Assembly: GCA_041441465.1 (NCBI GenBank)
Contig: JASDSY010000032.1
Coordinates: 1 to 64,000, forward strand
DNA: 64,000 nucleotides
Direction of reading: 5' to 3'
Source of the DNA: JASDSY01 sp041441465
GTDB lineage: Bacteria; Muiribacteriota; UBA9980
The position numbers and the translations under genes were made by a program. Below are positions 1-8,200 of the stretch, in pieces. The notes under the pieces were generated by a model. The model worked only from the letters and a program-made list of their open reading frames with translations, was not told the DNA's origin and searched no databases. How positions within the stretch are numbered: position 1 is the first letter of the stretch; every line of letters begins with the position of its first letter.

Positions 1-30
1 TCACACCTTATACAAGGTCAAAAAAATGTC

Positions 31-3000
31 TTGACTTTGTTATCCACTTTAAGGATCAATATAAAAAAGCACGCGCATACGGACTGGCTGTCGCTTGTGG
101 AGCAGAATGGGCTTATACTTTCGGAACCGGTTTTGCTTGAAAATTTTCCTGAAGGGTTTGAGCCGCAAAACGCAGCGTTAAAATTATTTAAAAGTCAGTA
201 CGAAAAATTTTGCGTGGCCGATTCGCCGGCGCCGGCCGTTTTTGAGTTTGTTGATTTTATTTTTGAGAGGCTTCTTGGTTATAAGCTTTATAAGACAAAC
301 AATATGCCGGAATGTTATTCGTGCCGGCTTATTGAATATACGCAGGAATTAAAAGCACACAGGGCGCTTGAGGCCGGCGAAAACAGCCTGCTTTTTTATG
401 TAGTGCCGCGCGAGCAGAATTTAAAACGCAATGAAACAATTGACGGCCGCTGGAAAGCTTCGCCGATTGTCAAAATTCAAAGGTTATTGCAGGAGACCGG
501 CAGGCATTTTGGAATCGCCTCGAACGGGCATGAATTTATATTCATATACCGGCCCGATGAAGGCGGATTTAATTCGATTGCGTTTAATTCCAGGTTTATG
601 ATCGATGAGCCGAAAATGTTTAACGCGTTTCTTGGCATATTATCGGAAAAAGTTTTTTCAGGGCTTCTTAAACTGGCGCGCGATTCGTATCAAAAGCAGA
701 TAGAGCTTACGAATACGCTTGGCGATCAGGTACGGCGCGGGGTTGAAAAATTCATAAAAATTATGGACCGCTGTGATATGGAAGCCGGCGGCGGGCTTTT
801 ACGCGGTATAGGGCATGATAAGATATATCAAATGAGCATAGCTTCGATTATGAGAATGATATTTCTGCTTTATGCGGAGGAACGCGGCCTTTTACCCTAT
901 GGCGAAATGATTTATGACAATTCATACAGCGTTCACACGCTTGTTAAGGACCTTGAGCTTGAAAAACGCGACACGCCGGAATTGTTTTCACATAACGCCG
1001 ACGCGTGGCAGCGATTGGTTGCGCTTTTTAATTTGATATATTTTGGTTCGGGCCATGAGGACCTTAAAAGTCCTGAGTATTCGGGTGAGCTGTTTGAGCC
1101 TGACCGTTATGGCGTTTTGTATGATAAGAAATTCAGGCCAGTCAACAGTGAAATTTATGAGTGCTTGAAACTTTTGACGCATACGCAGGCAAAAATCGGA
1201 AATGAGTATGTAAGTTCGGCATTTTCATATAAAACTCTCGGAGTTGAGCACATCGGTTATATTTACGAGGGCCTGCTCGATTATACCGTTAAGCGCGCGG
1301 ACAATTCGGCAGTTATTAAGTTTGTGCCGGCGGCAAACCAGAAAACTGTCCGGCTTGACGAGCTTATATCTTTAAAGGGCGAGGCGCTTATAAATTTTGT
1401 GGTTGAGAATACCGGCAGCAAGAAAAACAGCGAAGCCAAGGTAAAAAAACTTTTAGACGAAAGCGTTGAATCGCTTCCTGAATTAAAAAACATTGATTTG
1501 CCGGAAGAAATCAAGGATAAGCTGGCTCCTTTCGCGGCGCTTGTCCAGTTTAACTCGGTTATTTTGCCTGGCCGGCTTTATGTGTCGGAATCGGCTGACA
1601 GGAAGGCGTCGGGCGCGCATTACACGCCGCAGGCGCTTACCGAAAAAATCGTTAAGACGACGCTTGACCCGCTTGTTTATGTACTTGAAAAAGACAGGGA
1701 CGGAAATGAATTGCCGGGGAAAATCGCACAGTCGCCAAAATTGAAAAGTCCGCGCGAGCTTCTGACTATTAAGGTGTGTGATCCGGCGATGGGAAGCGGC
1801 GCATTTCTGGTGCAGGCGGTCAGGTATCTTGCCGATAAGCTGGTTGAGACATGGCAGCTCGCGGCGAACGGCAATAATGAACAGCTCGTCATTCCTTACT
1901 GCCAGAAAAGTTTTGGCGCCGAAAATGAACGGCTGCTTCCGGCTGAATATGAGGAACAGTTAAAATACGCCAAAAGATTTGTGGCGATGGAATGTATTCA
2001 CGGTGTCGATATAAATCCGCTCGCGGTTGAGATAGCAAAGCTTTCAATATGGCTTGAAACGCTGTCGAAGGACCTGCCGTTTACTTTTATAGACCATAAA
2101 TTACTGTGCGGCGATTCGCTGCTTGGCGTTGCGGCGGCTGATGATGCCGAAAAAATGACCCAGACGGAGTTATATGATCTTTTCGGACAGTTTGACGCCA
2201 AAAAAATTGAGAGCGCGATAAAAGTTCGCCATGAAATTGAGACTATGCAGGATTTTTCGGTTGAGGACAGAAAAGTTAAAGTTGAAAAAATGCGCCGGTC
2301 CGATGAGGAATTAAAAGAATTAAAGGCGCATGTGACGAAGTTATTCAGAAATCATGTCGAGACGGAAATAAGCTCAAAGAGCGCAAATAAAAATGAAATA
2401 AACCAGAAATCGATAAATTATGACAGCGCTTTTCATTGGTTCATAAACTTTCCGGAAGTGTTTATAAGGCCGGAAAAAGATAAGGCCGGTTTTGACGCGA
2501 TTATAGGCAATCCGCCGTTTTTAGGCGGTCAAAAACTTACAGGCTTTTTAGGCGAACCATACAGGGAGTATCTTGTCGAGCATATAACTGGCGGAACGCG
2601 CGGTTCGGCTGATTTTGTGTCTTACTTCTTTTTGCGCGCGTACGGATTGCTTAAAAATAATGGTAATTTCGGGCTGCTTGCCACAAATACTATAGCGCAG
2701 GGCGATACGCGTGAAGCCAGTCTTGCTAAAATCGTAAATAGTGCGGTGATTTACGCGGCGTTTCCTGATGAACCGTGGGAAGGCAACGCCACTGTGACAA
2801 CGAGCCGCGTTCATGTATGCAAGGCAGAAAAATGGCACGGCAAAAAAATATTATTGGGCGGAGAGGTTGATAATATTTCAGCGTTTTTGAGCGCGGAAGA
2901 TGACAGAAAGCCTTTTACTCTGGTCGCGAATGTTAATAAAGCATTTCAAGGGTCAATTATTCTTGGACTTGGATTTACTATGTCAGAAGAAGAAGCTGCG

Positions 3001-4125
3001 AGGTTTATAAATAAAGATTCCAAAAATAAAGATGTTTTGTATCCATATTTGAATGGAAAAGATTTGAACAGCTCGCCGGCGCAGAGCCCGAGCCGCTGGG
3101 TAATTAATTTCTGGGACTGGGATATTGAACGCGCGAAGCAATATGAAGACCTATTTAAGATTGTCGAGGAAAAAGTCAAACCAGAAAGAGAAAAAAATAA
3201 CCGTAAAATATATAAAGAAAATTGGTGGCAATATGCTGAAAAAAGGCCAGCTTTTTATCATGCAATAGGCCGCTGGCAGTTTTTTGAGAAGCATCCGAAA
3301 GGCTATGAATTCCCTGAAAAGCCTATGGAAAGGGTTTTATTAAAAACATTAACAAGTAAATATATGTCATTTTCATTTTATAATAATGATATTGTGTTTG
3401 ATCAGACAAATATTGTTTTAGCATTTAATAAAAATTTTTATTTTGCAATATTGCAATCAAATTTACATATGATTTGGGCAATTAAACATGGCGCAACTTT
3501 AGGATTAGGTCTTCGTTACACGCCGTCAGACTGTTTCGAGACATTTCCGTTTCCGGACATAATTCCGGCTGCTTCTGAAAAGGTTGATGAATTTATGGCC
3601 GCTTTCGGGCAGAGCGGTTATCGCGGAGCCGCAAATGAAAACGCCTATAATTTAATAAAAAAACTTGACACGCTCGGTGAAAAATATCATGAACTCAGAA
3701 AAGCTATGATGCTAAAATTTGATATGGGCCTGACCGATCTTTACAACGCGTTTCATAATTCGGCTGAAACCCGTGATGAGTTTATGAACTTGCGTTCATT
3801 GCATAAGGAAATCGACGAAACGGTCCTGGCTTCATACGGCTGGGAAGATATAAAACTTTGCCACGATTTTATAAGCGTTCCGTATTTGCCGGCAAATGAC
3901 AGGCTGCGTTATACTATATGCGAAAAATCGCGAATAGAGATTTTAAAAAGACTGCTCCGCCTTAATTTTGAAAGGCACACTCTCGAGGCAGGTGAAAACA
4001 GTTCGGCATCCGGCACACATGGCGGTTCGGGAAAAAGTTCCAAACAATCGGATAAAAACCGGGCCGGAAGCGTCAAAAAGCAGGCCGCTAAAACTAACAC
4101 AGATAAAACTGATGATTTATTTTAA
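31..4125 (+). CDS. Eco57I-type adenine-specific DNA methyltransferase, large (type IIG/DISARM/BREX-like)
   Basis: A class I SAM-dependent N6-adenine DNA methyltransferase of about 1364 residues. The SAM-binding motif DPAMGSGAF starts at D584. The catalytic NPPF motif is at residues 827-830. The segment ASGAHYTPQALTEKI before motif I is typical of Eco57I-like and type I HsdM-like enzymes. Residues 1-500 form the long N-terminal region seen in type IIG, PglX and DrmMI proteins. Residues 900-1220 probably recognise the target. The low-complexity tail is rich in Ser and Lys. The frame is open to the window edge and TTG 31 has only a weak, distant AAGG, so the true start could lie upstream. The helicase at 5251 suggests a joint role in phage defence. 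The specific system is not decidable from this window. Confidence 0.85.
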   Translation: MTLLSTLRINIKKHAHTDWLSLVEQNGLILSEPVLLENFPEGFEPQNAALKLFKSQYEKFCVADSPAPAVFEFVDFIFERLLGYKLYKTNNMPECYSCRLIEYTQELKAHRALEAGENSLLFYVVPREQNLKRNETIDGRWKASPIVKIQRLLQETGRHFGIASNGHEFIFIYRPDEGGFNSIAFNSRFMIDEPKMFNAFLGILSEKVFSGLLKLARDSYQKQIELTNTLGDQVRRGVEKFIKIMDRCDMEAGGGLLRGIGHDKIYQMSIASIMRMIFLLYAEERGLLPYGEMIYDNSYSVHTLVKDLELEKRDTPELFSHNADAWQRLVALFNLIYFGSGHEDLKSPEYSGELFEPDRYGVLYDKKFRPVNSEIYECLKLLTHTQAKIGNEYVSSAFSYKTLGVEHIGYIYEGLLDYTVKRADNSAVIKFVPAANQKTVRLDELISLKGEALINFVVENTGSKKNSEAKVKKLLDESVESLPELKNIDLPEEIKDKLAPFAALVQFNSVILPGRLYVSESADRKASGAHYTPQALTEKIVKTTLDPLVYVLEKDRDGNELPGKIAQSPKLKSPRELLTIKVCDPAMGSGAFLVQAVRYLADKLVETWQLAANGNNEQLVIPYCQKSFGAENERLLPAEYEEQLKYAKRFVAMECIHGVDINPLAVEIAKLSIWLETLSKDLPFTFIDHKLLCGDSLLGVAAADDAEKMTQTELYDLFGQFDAKKIESAIKVRHEIETMQDFSVEDRKVKVEKMRRSDEELKELKAHVTKLFRNHVETEISSKSANKNEINQKSINYDSAFHWFINFPEVFIRPEKDKAGFDAIIGNPPFLGGQKLTGFLGEPYREYLVEHITGGTRGSADFVSYFFLRAYGLLKNNGNFGLLATNTIAQGDTREASLAKIVNSAVIYAAFPDEPWEGNATVTTSRVHVCKAEKWHGKKILLGGEVDNISAFLSAEDDRKPFTLVANVNKAFQGSIILGLGFTMSEEEAARFINKDSKNKDVLYPYLNGKDLNSSPAQSPSRWVINFWDWDIERAKQYEDLFKIVEEKVKPEREKNNRKIYKENWWQYAEKRPAFYHAIGRWQFFEKHPKGYEFPEKPMERVLLKTLTSKYMSFSFYNNDIVFDQTNIVLAFNKNFYFAILQSNLHMIWAIKHGATLGLGLRYTPSDCFETFPFPDIIPAASEKVDEFMAAFGQSGYRGAANENAYNLIKKLDTLGEKYHELRKAMMLKFDMGLTDLYNAFHNSAETRDEFMNLRSLHKEIDETVLASYGWEDIKLCHDFISVPYLPANDRLRYTICEKSRIEILKRLLRLNFERHTLEAGENSSASGTHGGSGKSSKQSDKNRAGSVKKQAAKTNTDKTDDLF

Positions 4126-4145
4126 TTATCGCTGGCCGCGAAGTT

Positions 4146-4466
4146 TTAAGCGACTTTAATATTATTGTTCATAATTTCTTTAAAAAAAGGATTTGTTTCA
4201 TTGAAATCTTTTAACAGAAATGGATGCGGTTCAATACGGCTGTCGATATTTCGCCTTATTTTCATTAATTTAAAAGTATCATCGATAAGGTCGCCGCTAA
4301 AATTATCGGCCACGACGGCAACATCAATATCGCTGTCTTCATTGTATTTTCCGTTGACATACGACCCGAATAAATAAACTCCCTTTATATTGAAATCTTT
4401 TTTTAATAATTCCGAAAAATTTTTTACGATTTTCAGAATATTTTTTAAATCAACTTCAGCAGCCAT
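4146..4466 (-). CDS. Minimal nucleotidyltransferase (MNT) antitoxin-type protein
   Basis: A 106-residue protein with the polymerase-beta-type nucleotidyltransferase signature: G34-S35, ten residues, then D46-x-D48. The length is right for a stand-alone MNT domain. AAAGGAG lies 8 nt before the ATG. It overlaps the upstream HEPN gene by 22 nt, so the two are co-translated. In the known MntA-HepT pair the MNT protein AMPylates and neutralises the HEPN toxin. A similar role here is inferred from the pairing. The gene converges on the methyltransferase with only 20 bp between stop codons. Confidence 0.85.
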   Translation of the reverse strand: MAAEVDLKNILKIVKNFSELLKKDFNIKGVYLFGSYVNGKYNEDSDIDVAVVADNFSGDLIDDTFKLMKIRRNIDSRIEPHPFLLKDFNETNPFFKEIMNNNIKVA

Positions 4467-4831
4467 AATCTAAGCTCCTTTATTGTTTCAATATTTTCTA
4501 AAGTATATTTTTCAGTGCATTTTTTGTAAAAATTTTGTTTATAATCCGGATAACGAGCGCTTATGTTAAATGTAGTCACAATATCGAGAGAATCTTTTTG
4601 CTGTTCATTAAGAATAATTCCTGCTTTTTCTGCAAGTCTTAGTAAATTATGCATTTTGGGAACATTTTCATCTATATTTTTTACGTAAATTGCTTTTAGT
4701 AATTTTTCAATTACAAGATGACCTACAAATAAACTCCAGCAAAAATCATTAGTCGCAAATAAGTTTTTCATTGTGCGAAAATCATTTTCTGAAGTATCTT
4801 TCCAATATTTTATTATTTCTTCTTTTTCCAT
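4445..4831 (-). CDS. HEPN domain protein, partner of MNT
   Basis: A 128-residue helical HEPN protein of the pfam05168 type. It shows an N-terminal helix with YWKDTSENDF, the segment FVGHLVIEKLLKAIYV, a conserved H-N-L after VPKM, and the ARYPDY element near residues 93-98. HEPN proteins paired with MNT genes often act as RNases or as AMPylation targets. I do not see a clear RX4-6H RNase motif, so nuclease activity is doubtful. It is first in a two-gene operon, overlaps the MNT gene and is divergent from the DUF2442 gene. The pair sits in reverse orientation between the methyltransferase and the helicase, as an inserted cassette would. Confidence 0.8.
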   Translation of the reverse strand: MEKEEIIKYWKDTSENDFRTMKNLFATNDFCWSLFVGHLVIEKLLKAIYVKNIDENVPKMHNLLRLAEKAGIILNEQQKDSLDIVTTFNISARYPDYKQNFYKKCTEKYTLENIETIKELRLWLLKLI

Positions 4832-4978
4832 TTTAATTCCAATTTTATATAAAAAATATTCCTTAAAACAAATTGTAACTTATTTATGTGTTAAAAGTCA
4901 ATATAGTGAATAGAAAATCATCTTGAATTTATCAATGGTGTATTGTATAATTTAGATAAAATTAAAAGAGATGATAAA

Positions 4979-5227
4979 ATGTATCCTTCTGTAAAAAATG
5001 TAAAACCATTAAAAAAAAATATGTTATTGCTTAATTTTGACAATGGCGAAGTTAAGATATTTGATATGAAACCTTATTTAGAACAGGGATTATTTAAAGA
5101 ATTAAATGATGAATCTTTTTTTAATTCTGTTCATGTAAGTTTGGATACTGTTGAATGGTCAAATGGTGTCGATATTTGTCCGGAAATTTTTTATGAACAA
5201 AGTGTAAAATTTGAAAATTGTGCATAA
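4979..5227 (+). CDS. DUF2442 domain protein
   Basis: An 82-residue protein beginning MYPSVKNVKPL. The pattern LLLNFDNGEVKIFDMKPYL, a GLFKELND segment, and VEWSNGVDICPEIFYE are the hallmarks of DUF2442. I chose ATG 4979 because AAAGAG precedes it. An in-frame extension to 4943 adds residues that do not resemble the family. The function of DUF2442 is unknown. Such genes often sit next to toxin-antitoxin or other accessory genes, as here. It is 23 bp upstream of the helicase and co-oriented with it, so the two probably share a transcript. Confidence 0.75.
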   Translation: MYPSVKNVKPLKKNMLLLNFDNGEVKIFDMKPYLEQGLFKELNDESFFNSVHVSLDTVEWSNGVDICPEIFYEQSVKFENCA

Positions 5228-5250
5228 TTTAATAATTTAGAGGGTTAGAA

Positions 5251-8200
5251 ATGAGTTTAAATCCTGTAAAATTTGGTAAGGATGTAATTGATCAATTCGG
5301 GCGTTATTTAAGAAACAGTTTTCCGATAGCTGATGAAAATATAGCGGCCCAGTTTAATGAAAAATTGCGATATTCAAGCGACAGCCTGATAGCTAAAGGT
5401 CCCTACATATACTTAAATAAGCCTTTTATCGAAGGAAAATCACTTTCTGACCTCATTAACGAAATTGGACTGCACCGCAACATAAAAGATATATTCAAAT
5501 TTCCTTCAATGCATTCTCATCAGGAAAAAGCTGCCAGATTAGTCATTAAAGATAAAAAGAACATAATAATTTCGACGGGCACCGGCTCAGGAAAGACCGA
5601 AAGCTTCCTTCTGCCGGTTGTTGATTATTGCTTGAAAGCCATCGATAATAATGAAAACAAAGGATTAATGGCTGTAATTGTATATCCTATGAACGCGCTT
5701 GTAAATGACCAGCTTGAAAGACTGCGCCCGCTTCTTGCCGGCACCGGCATCACATTCGCCCGCTATACAGGCGAAACCCCCCAGAACGAAACAGGCGTTG
5801 AAAGGCTTGAACAGAAAAGAGGATACACTGAAAAAGAACTCAGCGATTTTTACGACAATAAGGCTGATCTTCCGATACCATACGAGGAGTGCTATTCGCG
5901 CGATGAGATCGTGAAAAAACGGCCGAATATATTGTTGACAAATTACAGCCAGCTTGAATACCTTCTTTTAAGAGATAAAGACCTTGACATATTTACCGGT
6001 AAGTCGCTTAAATACCTTGTCCTTGATGAAGTGCATACTTATACGGGCGAACTTGGCAGTGAAATGGCTTGCCTTTTAAGGCGGATAAAATCGCTGATGC
6101 GCGAGAATATAACGTGTATAGGAACATCGGCGACAGTCGCCGGAGATGGCAGCGGCGCTGAGGTGATTAAAAAATTCGCGGCAGGGCTTTTTGGCGAAAA
6201 GAAAGAAAGTTTTGAGGTTATAGAAGAGGAATACAAGGAATCTATATCTAAAAAACATAAGTCATATATTTCTAAAATTCCCGCAACTCCAGAATTATTA
6301 TTAATTCAAATTCTCGATGAAGTGAAATCGCTTTATTTGCAAGCTGAAATTGATGAAATAACTCCTGAACTTTTGCGTTTGGGCGAAAAATTAACAGGCA
6401 GTCCGGCGGCTTCTGCCGGCGGCAAAAACATTGATAAACTTGGTGAGTTGCTTGTAAAAAGCGATTACATAAATTTAATTGAGGATTTTTTTTCAAAACC
6501 GTCTTTGCCTTCCGAAGTATTTCCGGCGCTGAAAAATACGGAATGTCGAAAATTATCGGCTGACAATGAGCTCGAAGCTGAATTATTGTCTTATTTAATA
6601 CTTGGCGCTGTCGGTCGGTTTGAAAATGAACCGGTGATCAGGCCTAAGCTCCATTATTTCATAAGGGGCGCCGGCGGGGCTAAATGCACGGTAAATAACG
6701 AAAATGAACTCAAATTGTTTTTTGATAATAGTTATGATAAGGAGAAATACGCTTTTTCATTCAAAGTCTGCCGTGACTGCGGCCAGCATTTTTTTGACGT
6801 AGTCACCGAAGCTGATCCTTTAAATGAAGACGGCATAGGCGTTTATCAAATTTTACGCAACCGAAAAGACGGCGAGCAAATTTTAGGCGATGAAAAATCA
6901 TGGTATATTACCAATAAATTAAACGAATTGGATGAAAACTCAGAAAGCGGTATTCCTGTATATTTATGTTCAAGCTGCGGCGCGGTCCATCTCAAGAAAA
7001 CTGAAGTTTGCATGAAACCTAAATGCAGAAAAAGAGGCGCTATTGTTAAAATGGCGCTTTTTGAGGGTGATATAAAGTATTGCCCTTCCTGTTCAACTTC
7101 GATAATGCGCGGCAGTTATAACATGATATCCGAAATAAGGAGTGTCGAAGTTTCTGATGTCATGATTATCGGACAGTCAATGCTTTCTGCTATGCCTGAA
7201 AAGGAACTGCAAAAATTATTAATTTTTGCCGACAGCCGCCAGGACGCCGCGTTTCAGGCCGCGTGGATGAATATGCGTTCCAAACGGTTTAATATGAGGT
7301 ACCTGAATTATACGGCGATTAAAAATTTTAAAAGCGAATTTGATAATGCAATATCATTTGATAAAATGGTTTCGCTGCTTACTGATGAGGCTTTTAACGC
7401 CGGCATTTATAAGGATTCCGGTTTTAATAAAGAGGCCGTAAATAAAAAAATAAAGTGGTTTTTGATCGATGAATATGTATCGACACGCCAGAAATCCAAT
7501 CTGGAGCGAATCGGGCTTGTAAGCGTCGTTTATTACGGCTTGAACGAAAATTACGAGGGTGACGCGTTTATAAAGGAATGGGCGCAAAAATTAAGGGTTA
7601 CTGAAGAAAAAGTCATAAATACGATAACTTTAATGTTAAATTACCTTAGAAAGCGCGGCGCGGTAAATGATGAACTTGCCAGACGTCTCTGGAGCTATAC
7701 TGATTCGGAAGTGCGCGACGGAATCATTCCTTTGATCGATGAATATAGGCCAGGCGCTTTTGTTTTAGAAAAAAACGAGGCGTTAAAGGACAAAGGCTAT
7801 GTTAAAGGACTTATTTCTTCAAACGGCCGGTCGGGCGTCGAAGTAATATACAAAAAATCATTTCCAGGATCGCTTGCCTCGCGTGAATTTTTAGAAAATT
7901 TATGGGAATATTTAAAGGATAAAAATATAATCTGCGAATCGCGGCTGATTGTTAAAAAATATGGTAAATTCGAGGAATTGATAAAAAAATCCAGTAAAAA
8001 GCTATATCAGATTAATAAGGACGTTATAGGATTTAAAAGCGCTCAAAAAATATACAGATGCTGCACATGCCGCGAAATTTTTAATGTAATGCCTGAAAAT
8101 ATGAAGTGCATGAATTATAACTGTAAGGGCAGCGTCGTTGAAAGCGCGCTTGATACTGAAAATTATGATATAGTGCAATATACCATGATGAATTATACGC

